The notes under the pieces were generated by a model. That model saw nothing but the letters and a program-made list of their open reading frames with translations. It did no database searches and had not been told where the DNA came from. From NCBI GenBank assembly GCA_936450465.1, contig OW388293.1, positions 53,595,201 through 53,659,200 on the forward strand: DNA of 64,000 bases, in the 5' to 3' direction. A program made the translations under genes and the position numbers. Of the stretch, positions 1 to 13,668 are shown in pieces (positions within the stretch are counted from its first letter, which is position 1; every line of letters begins with the position of its first letter). The DNA comes from Gibbula magus (Eukaryota > Mollusca > Gastropoda > Trochida > Trochidae).

Positions 1-83
1 TGAAATATGCATTTTGAAGAAAGTTATCACGCTTGCTGTCAAGTATCGTGTTTCTCGCACTTAGAATAATTTCCATGTTTTTT
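1..83 (+). repeat. Partial monomer at left edge
   Basis: The 3' part of a monomer cut by the window edge. It matches the consensus from the GAAATATGCATTTTG segment to the T6 tract and carries the ATCACG and TATCG variants. The array therefore extends leftwards. Confidence 0.97.
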
Positions 84-1546
84 GGCCAATTTGGTCACGC
101 GAACCTCTTTAACGGCGAATCTGGAGTCCAAATTAAGGAAGGTAGCGGGAATTGGAAATGACCGTTCGATAGACCACATTGTAATATACATCTTAGCCAA
201 GTTTGGTTCTGAAATATGCATTTTGAAGAAAGTTATCACGCTTGCTGTCAAGTATCGTGTTTCTCGCACTTAGAATAATTTCCATGTTTTTTGGCCAATT
301 TGGTCACGCGAACCTCTTTAACGGCGAATCTGGAGTCCAACTTAAGGAAGGTAGCGGGAATTCGAAATGACCATTCGATAGACCACATTGTAATATACAT
401 CTTAGCCAAGTTTGGTTCTGAAATATGCATTTTGAAGAAAGTTATCACGCTTGCTGTCAAGTATCGTGTTTCTCGCACTTAGAATAATTTCCATGTTTTT
501 TGGCCAATTTGGTCACGCGAACCTCTTTAACGGCGAATCTGGAATCCAAATTAAGGAAGGTAGCGGGAATTGGAAATGACCGTTCAATAGACCACATTGT
601 AATATACATCTTAGCCAAGTTTGGTTCTGAAATATGCATTTTGAAGAAAGTTATCACGCTTGCTGTCAAGTATCGTGTTTCTCGCACTTAGAATAATTTC
701 CATGTTTTTTGGCCAATTTGGTCACGCGAACCTCTTTAACGGCGAATCTGGAGTCCAAATTAAGGAAGGTAGCGGGAATTGGAAATGACCGTTCGATAGA
801 CCACATTGTAATATACATCTTAGCCAAGTTTGGTTCTGAAATATGCATTTTGAAGAAAGTTATCACGCTTGCTGTCAAGTATCGTGTTTCTCGCACTTAG
901 AATAATTTCCATGTTTTTTGGCCAATTTGGTCACGCGAACCTCTTTAACGGCGAATCTGGAGTCCAACTTAAGGAAGGTAGCGGGAATTCGAAATGACCA
1001 TTCGATAGACCACATTGTAATATACATCTTAGCCAAGTTTGGTTCTGAAATATGCATTTTGAAGAAAGTTATCACGCTTGCTGTCAAGTATCGTGTTTCT
1101 CGCACTTAGAATAATTTCCATGTTTTTTGGCCAATTTGGTCACGCGAACCTCTTTAACGGCGAATCTGGAGTCCAAATTAAGGAAGGTAGCGGGAATTGG
1201 AAATGACCGTTCGATAGACCACATTGTAATATACATCTTAGCCAAGTTTGGTTCTGAAATATGCATTTTGAAGAAAGTTATCACGCTTGCTGTCAAGTAT
1301 CGTGTTTCTCGCACTTAGAATAATTTCCATGTTTTTTGGCCAATTTGGTCACGCGAACCTCTTTAACGGCGAATCTGGAGTCCAACTTAAGGAAGGTAGC
1401 GGGAATTCGAAATGACCATTCGATAGACCACATTGTAATATACATCTTAGCCAAGTTTGGTTCTGAAATATGCATTTTGAAGAAAGTTATCACGCTTGCT
1501 GTCAAGTATCGTGTTTCTCGCACTTAGAATAATTTCCATGTTTTTT
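84..1546 (+). repeat. Two-type alternating block, M1-M7
   Basis: Seven 209-bp monomers of two types. The A type has CAAATT, GGAAATGACCG and TTCGATAGACCAC. The C type has CAACTT and TTCGAAATGACC. The order is A, C, A', A, C, A, C, where A' at 502 has GAATCC and TTCAATAG. All seven carry the GCATTTT-ATCACG-TATCG 3' half. This is an imperfect dimeric repeat with one A-A doublet. Confidence 0.9.
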
Positions 1547-4472
1547 GGCCAATTTGGTCACGCGAACCTCTTTAACGGCGAATCTGGAGTCAAACTTAAG
1601 GAAGGTAGCGGGAATTCGAAATGACCATTCGATAGACCACATTGTAATATACATCTTAGCCAAGTTTGGTTCTGAAATATGAATTTTGAAGAAAGTTATT
1701 ACGCTTGCTGTCAAGTAGTGTGTTTCTCGCACTTAGAATAATTTCCATGTTTTTTGGCCACTTCGGTCACGCGAACCTCTTTAACGGCGAATCTGGAGTC
1801 CAACTTAAGGAAGGTAGCGGGAATTGGATATGACCATTCGATAGATCACATTGTAATATACATCTTAGCCAAGTTTGGTTCTGAAATATGAATATTGAAG
1901 AAAGTTATTACGCTTGCTGTCAAGTAGTGTGTTTCTCGCACTTAGAATAATTTCCATGTTTTTTGGCCACTTCGGTCACGCGAACCTCTTTAACGGCGAA
2001 TCTGGAGTCCAACTTAAGGAAGGTAGCGGGAATTGGATATGACCATTCGATAGATCACATTGTAGTATACATCTTAGCCAAGTTTGGTTCTGAAATATGA
2101 ATTTTGAAGAAAGTTATTACGCTTGCTGTCAAGTAGTGTGTTTCTCGCACTTAGAATAATTTCCATGTTTTTTGGCCAATTTGGTCACGCGAACCTCTTT
2201 AACGGCGAATCTGGAGTCCAACTTAAGGAAGGTAGCGGGAATTGGATATGACCATTCGATAGATCACATTGTAATATACATCTTAGCCAAGTTTGGTTCT
2301 GAAATATGCATTTTGAAGAAAGTTATCACGCTTGCTGTCAAGTAGTGTGTTTCTCGCACTTAGAATAATTTCCATGTTTTTTGGCCAATTTGGTCACGCG
2401 AACCTCTTTAACGGCGAATCTGGAGTCCAACTTAAGGAAGGTAGCGGGAATTGGATATGACCATTCGATAGATCACATTGAAATATACATCTTAGCCAAG
2501 TTTGGTTCTGAAATATGCATTTTGAAGAAAGTTATCACGCTTGCTGTCAAGTATCGTGTTTCTCGCACTTAGAATAATTTCCATGTTTTTTGGCCAATTT
2601 GGTCACGCGAACCTCTTTAACGGCGAATCTGGAGTCCAACTTAAGGAAGGTAGCGGGAATTGGAAATGACCGTTCAATAGATCACATTGTAATATACATC
2701 TCAGCCAAGTTTGGTTCTGAAATATGAATTTTGAAGAAAGTTATTACGCTTGCTGTCAAGTAGTGTGTTTCTCGCACTTAGAATAATTTCCATGTTTTTT
2801 GGCCAATTTGGTCACGCGAACCTCTTTAACGGCGAATCTGGAGTCCAACTTAAGGAAGGTAGCGGGAATTCGAAATGACCATTCGATAGAACACATTGTA
2901 ATATACATCTAAGCCAAGTTTGGTTCTGAAATATGAATTTTGAAGAAAGTTATTACGCTTGCTGTCAAGTAGTGTGTTTCTCGCACTTAGAATAATTTCC
3001 ATGTTTTTTGGCCAATTTGGTCACGCGAACCTCTTTAAGGGCGAATCTGGAGTCCAAATTAAGGAAGGTAGCGGGAATTGGATATGACCATTCGATAGAC
3101 CACATTGTAATATACATCTCAGCCAAGTTTGGTTCTGAAATATGCATTTAGAAGAAAGTTATCACGCTTGCTGTCAAGTATCGTGTTTCTCGCACTTAGA
3201 ATAATTTCCATGTTTTTTGGCCAATTTGGTCACGCGAACCTCTTTAAGGGCGAATCTGGAGTCCAAATTAAGGAAGGTAGCGGGAATTGGAAATGACCGT
3301 TCGATAGACCACATTGTAATATACATCTTAGCCAAGTTTGGTTCTGAAATATGCATTTTGAAGAAAGTTATCACGCTTGCTGTCAAGTATCGTGTTTCTC
3401 GCACTTAGAATAATTTCCATGTTTTTTGGCCAATTTGGTCACGCGAACCTCTTTAACGGCGAATCTGGAGTCCAACTTAAGGAAGGTAGCGGGAATTCGA
3501 AATGACCATTCGATAGACCACATTGTAATATACATCTTAGCCAAGTTTGGTTCTGAAATATGCATTTTGAAGAAAGTTATCACGCTTGCTGTCAAGTATC
3601 GTGTTTCTCGCACTTAGAATAATTTCCATGTTTTTTGGCCAATTTGGTCACGCGAACCTCTTTAACGGCGAATCTGGAGTCCAACTTAAGGAAGGTAGCG
3701 GGAATTCGAAATGACCATTCGATAGACCACATTGTAATATACATCTTAGCCAAGTTTGGTTCTGAAATATGAATTTTGAAGAAAGTTATTACGCTTGCTG
3801 TCAAGTAGTGTGTTTCTCGCACTTAGAATAATTTCCATGTTTTTTGGCCACTTCGGTCACGCGAACCTCTTTAACGGCGAATCTGGAGTCCAACTTAAGG
3901 AAGGTAGCGGGAATTGGATATGACCATTCGATAGATCACATTGTAATATACATCTTAGCCAAGTTTGGTTCTGAAATATGAATATTGAAGAAAGTTATTA
4001 CGCTTGCTGTCAAGTAGTGTGTTTCTCGCACTTAGAATAATTTCCATGTTTTTTGGCCACTTCGGTCACGCGAACCTCTTTAACGGCGAATCTGGAGTCC
4101 AACTTAAGGAAGGTAGCGGGAATTGGATATGACCATTCGATAGATCACATTGTAGTATACATCTTAGCCAAGTTTGGTTCTGAAATATGAATTTTGAAGA
4201 AAGTTATTACGCTTGCTGTCAAGTAGTGTGTTTCTCGCACTTAGAATAATTTCCATGTTTTTTGGCCAATTTGGTCACGCGAACCTCTTTAACGGCGAAT
4301 CTGGAGTCCAACTTAAGGAAGGTAGCGGGAATTGGATATGACCATTCGATAGATCACATTGTAATATACATCTTAGCCAAGTTTGGTTCTGAAATATGCA
4401 TTTTGAAGAAAGTTATCACGCTTGCTGTCAAGTATCGTATTTCTCGCACTTAGAATAATTTCCATGTTTTTT
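1547..4472 (+). repeat. Older ten-monomer repeat, partly disrupted, M8-M21
   Basis: Fourteen monomers. M8-M11 (1,547-2,382) recur 2,090 bp downstream as M18-M21 (3,637-4,472). The shared order is a C-core monomer with a GAATTTT end, two CCACTTCGG monomers (one with GAATATTG, one with GTAGTATAC), then a T-type monomer. Between them, M13-M16 (2,592-3,427) resemble M24-M27 of the next block at an offset of 2,299 bp (11 monomers). The phase slip from 10 to 11 shows that a monomer was gained or lost since the HOR formed. Confidence 0.85.
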
Positions 4473-6562
4473 GGCCAATTTGGTCACGTGAACCTCTTTA
4501 ACGGCGAATCTGGAGTCCAACTTAAGGAAGGTAGCGGGAATTGGAAATGACCATTCAATAGATCACATTGTAATATACATCTCAGCCAAGTTTGGTTCTG
4601 AAATATGAATTTTGAAGAAAGTTATTACGCTTGCTGTCAAGTAGTGTGTTTCTCGCACTTAGAATAATTTCCATGTTTTTTGGCCAATTTGGTCACGCGA
4701 ACCTCTTTAACGGCGAATCTGGAGTCCAACTTAAGGAAGGTAGCGGGAATTGGATATGACCATTCGATAGAGCACATTGAAATATACATCTTAGCCAAGT
4801 TTGGTTCTGAAATATGCATTTTGAAGAAATTTATCACGCTTGCTGTCAAGTATCGTGTTTCTCGCACTTAGAATAATTTCCATGTTTTTTGGCCAATTTG
4901 GTCACGCGAACCTCTTTAACGGCGAATCTGGAGTCCAACTTAAGGAAGGTAGCGGGAATTGGAAATGACCGTTCAATAGATCACATTGTAATATACATCT
5001 CAGCCAAGTTTGGTTCTGAAATATGAATTTTGAAGAAAGTTATTACGCTTGCTGTCAAGTAGTGTGTTTCTCGCACTTAGAATAATTTCCATGTTTTTTG
5101 GCCAATTTGGTCACGCGAACCTCTTTAACGGCGAATCTGGAGTCCAACTTAAGGAAGGTAGCGGGAATTCGAAATGACCATTCGATAGAACACATTGTAA
5201 TATACATCTCAGCCAAGTTTGGTTCTGAAATATGAATTTTGAAGAAAGTTATTACGCTTGCTGTCAAGTAGTGTGTTTCTCGCACTTAGAATAATTTCCA
5301 TGTTTTTTGGCCAATTTGGTCACGCGAACCTCTTTAAGGGCGAATCTGGAGTCCAAATTAAGGAAGGTAGCGGGAATTGGATATGACCATTCGATAGACC
5401 ACATTGTAATATACATCTCAGCCAAGTTTGGTTCTGAAATATGCATTTAGAAGAAAGTTATCACGCTTGCTGTCAAGTATCGTGTTTCTCGCACTTAGAA
5501 TAATTTCCATGTTTTTTGGCCAATTTGGTCACGCGAACCTCTTTAAGGGCGAATCTGGAGTCCAAATTAAGGAAGGTAGCGGGAATTGGAAATGACCATT
5601 CGATAGACCACATTGTAATATACATCTTAGCCAAGTTTGGTTCTGAAATATGCATTTTGAAGAAAGTTATCACGCTTGCTGTCAAGTATCGTGTTTCTCG
5701 CACTTAGAATAATTTCCATGTTTTTTGGCCAATTTGGTCACGCGAACCTCTTTAACGGCGAATCTGGAGTCCAACTTAAGGAAGGTAGCGGGAATTGGAT
5801 ATGACCATTCGATAGACCACATTGTAATATACATCTCAGCCAAGTTTGGTTCTGAAATATGCATTTAGAAGAAAGTTATCACGCTTGCTGTCAAGTATCG
5901 TGTTTCTCGCACTTAGAATAATTTCCATGTTTTTTGGCCAATTTGGTCACGCGAACCTCTTTAAGGGCGAATCTGGAGTCCAAATTAAGGAAGGTAGCGG
6001 GAATTGGAAATGACCATTCGATAGACCACATTGTAATATACATCTTAGCCAAGTTTGGTTCTGAAATATGCATTTTTAAGAAAGTTATCACGCTTGCTGT
6101 CAAGTATCGTGTTTCTCGCACTTAGAATAATTTCCATGTTTTTTGGCCAATTTGGTCACGCGAACCTCTTTAACGGCGAATCTGGAGTCCAACTTAAGGA
6201 AGGTAGCGGGAATTGGAAATGACCATTCGATAGATCACATTGTAATATACATCTCAGCCAAGTTTGGTTCTGAAATATGAATTTTGAAGAAAGTTATTAC
6301 GCTTGCTGTCAAGTAGTGTGTTTCTCGCACTTAGAATAATTTCCATGTTTTTTTGCCAATTTGGTCACGCGAACCTCTTTAACGGCGAATCTGGAGTCCA
6401 ACTTAAGGAAGGTAGCGGGAATTGGAAATGACCATTCGATAGATCACATTGTAATATACATCTCAGCCAAGTTTGGTTCTGAAATATGAATTTTGAAGAA
6501 AGTTATTACGCTTGCTGTCAAGTAGTGTGTTTCTCGCACTTAGAATAATTTCCATGTTTTTT
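4473..6562 (+). repeat. Ten-monomer HOR, copy 1 (2,090 bp), M22-M31
   Basis: Ten different monomers: a CACGTG variant; a GAGCAC/GAAAT variant; a GTTCAATAG variant; a C-core GAACAC variant; two TTTAAGGGCG monomers separating T and A cores; a TTTTTAAG variant; and a monomer with a G-to-T change giving a T7-GCC run. The next 2,090 bp repeat them in the same order. The 5' boundary is set by the CACGTG marker at about 4,486. Confidence 0.93.
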
Positions 6563-8652
6563 GGCCAATTTGGTCACGTGAACCTCTTTAACGGCGAATC
6601 TGGAGTCCAACTTAAGGAAGGTAGCGGGAATTGGAAATGACCATTCAATAGATCACATTGTAATATACATCTCAGCCAAGTTTGGTTCTGAAATATGAAT
6701 TTTGAAGAAAGTTATTACGCTTGCTGTCAAGTAGTGTGTTTCTCGCACTTAGAATAATTTCCATGTTTTTTGGCCAATTTGGTCACGCGAACCTCTTTAA
6801 CGGCGAATCTGGAGTCCAACTTAAGGAAGGTAGCGGGAATTGGATATGACCATTCGATAGAGCACATTGAAATATACATCTTAGCCAAGTTTGGTTCTGA
6901 AATATGCATTTTGAAGAAAGTTATCACGCTTGCTGTCAAGTATCGTGTTTCTCGCACTTAGAATAATTTCCATGTTTTTTGGCCAATTTGGTCACGCGAA
7001 CCTCTTTAACGGCGAATCTGGAGTCCAACTTAAGGAAGGTAGCGGGAATTGTAAATGACCGTTCAATAGATCACATTGTAATATACATCACAGCCAAGTT
7101 TGGTTCTGAAATATGAATTTTGAAGAAAGTTATTACGCTTGCTGTCAAGTAGTGTGTTTCTCGCACTTAGAATAATTTCCATGTTTTTTGGCCAATTTGG
7201 TCACGCGAACCTCTTTAACGGCGAATCTGGAGTCCAACTTAAGGAAGGTAGCGGGAATTCGAAATGACCATTCGATAGAACACATTGTAATATACATCTC
7301 AGCCAAGTTTGGTTCTGAAATATGAATTTTGAAGAAAGTTATTACGCTTGCTGTCAAGTAGTGTGTTTCTCGCACTTAGAATAATTTCCATGTTTTTTGG
7401 CCAATTTGGTCACGCGAACCTCTTTAAGGGCGAATCTGGAGTCCAAATTAAGGAAGGTAGCGGGAATTGGATATGACCATTCGATAGACCACATTGTAAT
7501 ATACATCTCAGCCAAGTTTGGTTCTGAAATATGCATTTAGAAGAAAGTTATCACGCTTGCTGTCAAGTATCGTGTTTCTCGCACTTAGAATAATTTCCAT
7601 GTTTTTTGGCCAATTTGGTCACGCGAACCTCTTTAAGGGCGAATCTGGAGTCCAAATTAAGGAAGGTAGCGGGAATTGGAAATGACCATTCGATAGACCA
7701 CATTGTAATATACATCTTAGCCAAGTTTGGTTCTGAAATATGCATTTTGAAGAAAGTTATCACGCTTGCTGTCAAGTATCGTGTTTCTCGCACTTAGAAT
7801 AATTTCCATGTTTTTTGGCCAATTTGGTCACGCGAACCTCTTTAACGGCGAATCTGGAGTCCAACTTAAGGAAGGTAGCGGGAATTGGATATGACCATTC
7901 GATAGACCACATTGTAATATACATCTCAGCCAAGTTTGGTTCTGAAATATGCATTTAGAAGAAAGTTATCACGCTTGCTGTCAAGTATCGTGTTTCTCGC
8001 ACTTAGAATAATTTCCATGTTTTTTGGCCAATTTGGTCACGCGAACCTCTTTAAGGGCGAATCTGGAGTCCAAATTAAGGAAGGTAGCGGGAATTGGAAA
8101 TGACCATTCGATAGACCACATTGTAATATACATCTTAGCCAAGTTTGGTTCTGAAATATGCATTTTTAAGAAAGTTATCACGCTTGCTGTCAAGTATCGT
8201 GTTTCTCGCACTTAGAATAATTTCCATGTTTTTTGGCCAATTTGGTCACGCGAACCTCTTTAACGGCGAATCTGGAGTCCAACTTAAGGAAGGTAGCGGG
8301 AATTGGAAATGACCATTCGATAGATCACATTGTAATATACATCTCAGCCAAGTTTGGTTCTGAAATATGAATTTTGAAGAAAGTTATTACGCTTGCTGTC
8401 AAGTAGTGTGTTTCTCGCACTTAGAATAATTTCCATGTTTTTTTGCCAATTTGGTCACGCGAACCTCTTTAACGGCGAATCTGGAGTCCAACTTAAGGAA
8501 GGTAGCGGGAATTGGAAATGACCATTCGATAGATCACATTGTAATATACATCTCAGCCAAGTTTGGTTCTGAAATATGAATTTTGAAGAAAGTTATTACG
8601 CTTGCTGTCAAGTAGTGTGTTTCTCGCACTTAGAATAATTTCCATGTTTTTT
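6563..8652 (+). repeat. Ten-monomer HOR, copy 2 (2,090 bp), M32-M41
   Basis: Repeats copy 1 monomer for monomer. By eye I found only three differences: GAAATTTATC in copy 1 against GAAAGTTATC here, GGAAATGACC against GTAAATGACC near 7,050, and CATCTC against CATCAC near 7,088. Neighbouring monomers within a copy differ from each other far more than this, which defines a higher-order repeat. Confidence 0.93.
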
Positions 8653-11600
8653 GGCCTATTTGGTCACGCGAACCTCTTTAACGGCGAATCTGGAGTCCAA
8701 CTTAAGGAAGGTAGCGGGAATTGGATATGACCATTCGATAGATCACATTGTAATATACATCTTAGCCAAGTTTGGTTCTGAAATATGCATTTTGAAGAAA
8801 GTTATCACGCTTGCTGTCAAGTGTCGTGTTTCTCGCACTTAGAATAATGTTCATGTTTTTTGGCCAATTTGGTCACGCTAACCTCTTTAACGGTGAATCT
8901 GGAGTCCAACTTAAGGAAGGTAGCGGGAATTGGATATGACCATTCGATAGATCACATTGTAATATACATCTTAGCCAAGTTTGGTTCTGAAATATGCATT
9001 TTGAAGAAAGTTATCACGCTTGCTGTCACGTATCGTGTTTCTCGCACTTAAAATAATTTCCATGTTTTTTGGCCAATTTGGTCACGCGAACCTCTTTAAC
9101 GGCGAATCTGGAGTCCAACTTAAGGAAGGTAGCGGGAATTGGAAATGACCATTCGATAGATCACATTGTAATATACATCTCCGCCAAGTTTGGTTCTGAA
9201 ATATGAATTTTGAAGAAAGTTATTACGCTTGCTGTCAAGTAGTGTGTTTCTCGCACTTAGAATAATTTCCATGTTTTTTGGCCAATTTGGTCACGCGAAC
9301 CTCTTTAACGGCGAATCTGGAGTCCAACTTAAGGAAGGTAGCGGGAATTGGAAATGACCATTCGATAGATCACATTGTAATATACATCTCAGCCAAGTTT
9401 GGTTCTGAAATATGAATTTTGAAGAAAGTTATTACGCTTGCTGTCAAGTAGTGTGTTTCTCGCACTTAGAATAATTTCCATGTTTTTTGGCCAATTTGGT
9501 CACGCGAACCTCTTTAACGGCGAATCTGGAGTCCAACTTAAGGAAGGTAGCGGGAATTGGAAATGACCATTCGATAGATCACATTGTAATATACATCTCA
9601 GCCAAGTTTGGTTCTGAAATATGCATTTTGAAGAAAGTTATCACGCTTGCTGTCAAGTATCGTGTTTCTCGCACTTAGAATAAATTCCATGTTTTTTGGC
9701 CAATTTGGTCACGCGAACCTCTTTAACGGCGAATCTGGAGTCCAACTTAAGGAAGGTAGCGGGAATTGGAAATGACCATTCGATAGATCACATTGTAATA
9801 TACATCTCAGCCAAGTTTGGTTCTGAAATATGAATTTTGAAGAAAGTTATTACGCTTGCTGTCAAGTAGTGTGTTTCTCGCACTTAGAATAATTTCCATG
9901 TTTTTTGGCCAATTTGGTCACGCGAACCTCTTTAACGGCGAATCTGGAGTCCAACTTAAGGAAGGTAGCGGGAATTGGATATGACCATTCGATAGATCAC
10001 ATTGTAATATACATCTCAGCCAAGTTTGGTTCTGAAATATGAATTTTGAAGAAAGTTATTACGCTTGCTGTCAAGTAGTGTGTTTCTCGCACTTAGAATA
10101 ATTTCCATGTTTTTTGGCCAATTTGGTCACGCGAACCTCTTTAACGGCGAATCTGGAGTCCAACTTAAGGAAGGTAGCGGGAATTTTAAATGACCATTCG
10201 ATAGATCACATTGTAATATACATCTCAGCCAAGTTTGGTTCTGAAATATGAATTTTGAAGAAAGTTATCACGCTTGCTGTCAAGTATCGTGTTTCTCGCA
10301 CTTAGAATAATTTCCATGTTTTTTGGCCAATTTGGTCACGCGAACCTCTTTAACGGCGAATCTGGAGTCCAACTTAAGGAAGGTAGCGGGAATTGGAAAT
10401 GACCATTCGATAGATCACATTGTAATATACATCTCAGCCAAGTTTGGTTCTGAAATATGAATTTTGAAGAAAGTTATTACGCTTGCTGTCAAGTAGTGTG
10501 TTTCTCGCACTTAGAATAATTTCCATGTTTTTTGGCCAATTTGGTCACGCGAACCTCTTTAACGGCGAATCTGGAGTCCAACTTAAGGAAGGTAGCGGGA
10601 ATTGGATATGACCATTCGATAGATCACATTGTAATATACATCTTAGCCAAGTTTGGTTCTGAAATATGCATTTTGAAGAAAGTTATCACGCTTGCTGTCA
10701 AGTGTCGTGTTTCTCGCACTTAGAATAATTTCCATGTTTTTTGGCCAATTTGGTCACGCGAACCTCTTTAACGGCGAATCTGGAGTCCAACTTAAGGAAG
10801 GTAGCGGGAATTGGAAATGACCATTCAATAGATCACATTGTAATATACATCTCAGCCAAGTTTGGTTCTGAAATATGAATTTTGAAGAAAGTTATTACGC
10901 TTGCTGTCAAGTGTCGTGTTTCTCGCACTTAGAATAATTTTCATGTTTTTTGGCCAATTTGGTCACGCTAACCTCTTTAACGGTGAATCTGGAGTCCAAC
11001 TTAAGGAAGGTAGCGGGAATTGGATATGACCATTCGATAGATCACATTGTAATATACATCTTAGCCAAGTTTGGTTCTGAAATATGCATTTTGAAGAAAG
11101 TTATCACGCTTGCTGTCAAGTATCGTGTTTCTCGCACTTAGAATAATTTTCATGTTTTTTGGCCAATTTGGTCACGCTAATCTCTATAACGGCGAATCTG
11201 GAGTCCAAATTAAGGAAGGTAGCGGGAATTGGAAATGACCATTCGATAGATCACATTGAAATATACATCTCAGCCAAGTTTGGTTCTGAAATATGAATTT
11301 TGAAGAAAGTTATTACGCTTGCTGTCAAGTAGTGTGTTTCTCGCACTTAGAATAATTTCCATGTTTTTTGGCCAATTTGGTCACGCGAACCTCTTTAACG
11401 GCGAATCTGGAGTCCAACTTAAGGAAGGTAGCGGGAATTTTAAATGACCATTCGATAGATCACATTGTAATATACATCTCAGCCAAGTTTGGTTCTGAAA
11501 TATGAATTCTGAAGAAAGTTATCACGCTTGCTGTCAAGTATCGTGTTTCTCGCACTTAGAATAATTTCCATGTTTTTTGGCCAATTTGGTCACGCGAACC

Positions 11601-11786
11601 TCTTTAACGGCGAATCTGGAGTCCAACTTAAGGAAGGTAGCGGGAATTGGAAATGACCATTCGATAGATCACATTGTAATATACATCTCAGCCAAGTTTG
11701 GTTCTGAAATATGAATTTTGAAGAAAGTTATTAGCTTGCTGTCAAGTAGTGTGTTTCTCGCACTTAGAATAATTTCCATGTTTTTT

Positions 11787-12623
11787 GGCCAATTTGGTCA
11801 CGCGAACCTCTTTAACGGCGAATCTGGAGTCCAACTTAAGGAAGGTAGCGGGAATTGGATATGACCATTCGATAGATCACATTGTAATATACATCTTAGC
11901 CAAGTTTGGTTCTGAAATATGCATTTTGAAGAAAGTTATCACGCTTGCTGTCAAGTGTCGTGTTTCTCGCACTTAGAATAATTTTCCATGTTTTTTGGCC
12001 AATTTGGTCACGCTAACCTCTTTAACGGTGAATCTGGAGTCCAACTTAAGGAAGGTAGCGGGAATTGGATATGACCATTCGATAGATCACATTGTAATAT
12101 ACATCTTAGCCAAGTTTGGTTCTGAAATATGCATTTTGAAGAAAGTTATCACGCTTGCTGTCAAGTATCGTGTTTCTCGCACTTAGAATAATTTTCATGT
12201 TTTTTGGCCAATTTGGTCACGCTAATCTCTTTAACGGCGAATCTGGAGTCCAAATTAAGGAAGGTAGCGGGAATTGGAAATGACCATTCGATAGATCACA
12301 TTGAAATATACATCTCAGCCAAGTTTGGTTCTGAAATATGAATTTTGAAGGAAGTTATTACGCTTGCTGTCAAGAAGTGTGTTTCTCGCACTTAGAATAA
12401 TTTCCATGTTTGTTTTCTAATTTGGTCACGCGAACCTCTTTAACGGCGAATCTGGAGTCCAACTTAAGGAAGGTAGCGGGAATTGGATATGACCATTCGA
12501 TAGATCACATTGTAATATACATCTTAGCCAAGTTTGGTTCTGAAATATGAATTTTGAAGAAAGTTATCACGCTTGCTGTCAAGTATCGTGTTTCTCGCAC
12601 TTAGAATAATTTCCATGTTTTTT
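11787..12623 (+). repeat. Marker tetramer, copy 1, M57-M60
   Basis: Four consecutive monomers with diagnostic changes: (1) CAAGTGTCGTG; (2) CACGCTAACC with GGTGAATC; (3) CACGCTAATC with CAAATT and CATTGAAAT, followed by GAAGGAAGT; (4) TGTTTGTTTTCTAATTT replacing the usual T6-GGCC core. The same ordered set recurs three times further on. Confidence 0.9.
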
Positions 12624-12832
12624 GGCCAATTTGGTCACGCGAACCTCTTTAACGGCGAATCTGGAGTCCAACTTAAGGAAGGTAGCGGGAATTGGAAATG
12701 ACCATTCGATAGATCACATTGTAATATACATCTCAGCCAAGTTTGGTTCTGAAATATGAATTTTGAAGAAAGTTATTACGCTTGCTGTCAAGTAGTGTGT
12801 TTCTCGCACTTAGAATAATTTCCATGTTTTTT

Positions 12833-13668
12833 GGCCAATTTGGTCACGCGAACCTCTTTAACGGCGAATCTGGAGTCCAACTTAAGGAAGGTAGCGGGAA
12901 TTGGATATGACCATTCGATAGATCACATTGTAATATACATCTTAGCCAAGTTTGGTTCTGAAATATGCATTTTGAAGAAAGTTATCACGCTTGCTGTCAA
13001 GTGTCGTGTTTCTCGCACTTAGAATAATTTTCATGTTTTTTGGCCAATTTGGTCACGCTAACCTCTTTAACGGTGAATCTGGAGTCCAACTTAAGGAAGG
13101 TAGCGGGAATTGGATATGACCATTCGATAGATCACATTGTAATATACATCTTAGCCAAGTTTGGTTCTGAAATATGCATTTTGAAGAAAGTTATCACGCT
13201 TGCTGTCAAGTATCGTGTTTCTCGCACTTAGAATAATTTTCATGTTTTTTGGCCAATTTGGTCACGCTAACCTCTTTAACGGCGAATCTGGAGTCCAAAT
13301 TAAGGAAGGTAGCGGGAATTGGAAATGACCATTCGATAGATCACATTGAAATATACATCTCAGCCAAGTTTGGTTCTGAAATATGAATTTTGAAGGAAGT
13401 TATTACGCTTGCTGTCAAGTAGTGTGTTTCTCGCATTTAGAATAATTTCCATGTTTGTTTTCTAATTTGGTCACGCGAACCTCTTTAACGGCGAATCTGG
13501 AGTCCAACTTAAGGAAGGTAGCGGGAATTGGATATGACCATTCGATAGATCACATTGTAATATACATCTCAGCCAAGTTTGGTTCTGAAATATGCATTTT
13601 GAAGAAAGTTATCACGCTTGCTGTCAAGTATCGTGTTTCTCGCACTTAGAATAATTTCCATGTTTTTT
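12833..13668 (+). repeat. Marker tetramer, copy 2, M62-M65
   Basis: Same four marker monomers as at 11,787. The fourth monomer here ends CATCTC and GCATTTT instead of CATCTT and GAATTTT, so its 3' half comes from another monomer type. Confidence 0.9.

Noticed and set aside
39..269. Recurrent 60-76-codon reverse-strand open frame
   Set aside because: It overlaps the forward frame in the same DNA, appears or vanishes with single satellite variants, and has no recognisable domain. Presence on both strands of a tandem repeat is expected by chance.
82..273. Recurrent 63-codon forward open frame, once per many monomers
   Set aside because: It starts at a TTG in the TTGGCC core, not at ATG, ends at a fixed TAG in the next monomer, has no regulatory context, and varies exactly as the satellite does. 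It is a shadow of the repeat, not a gene.
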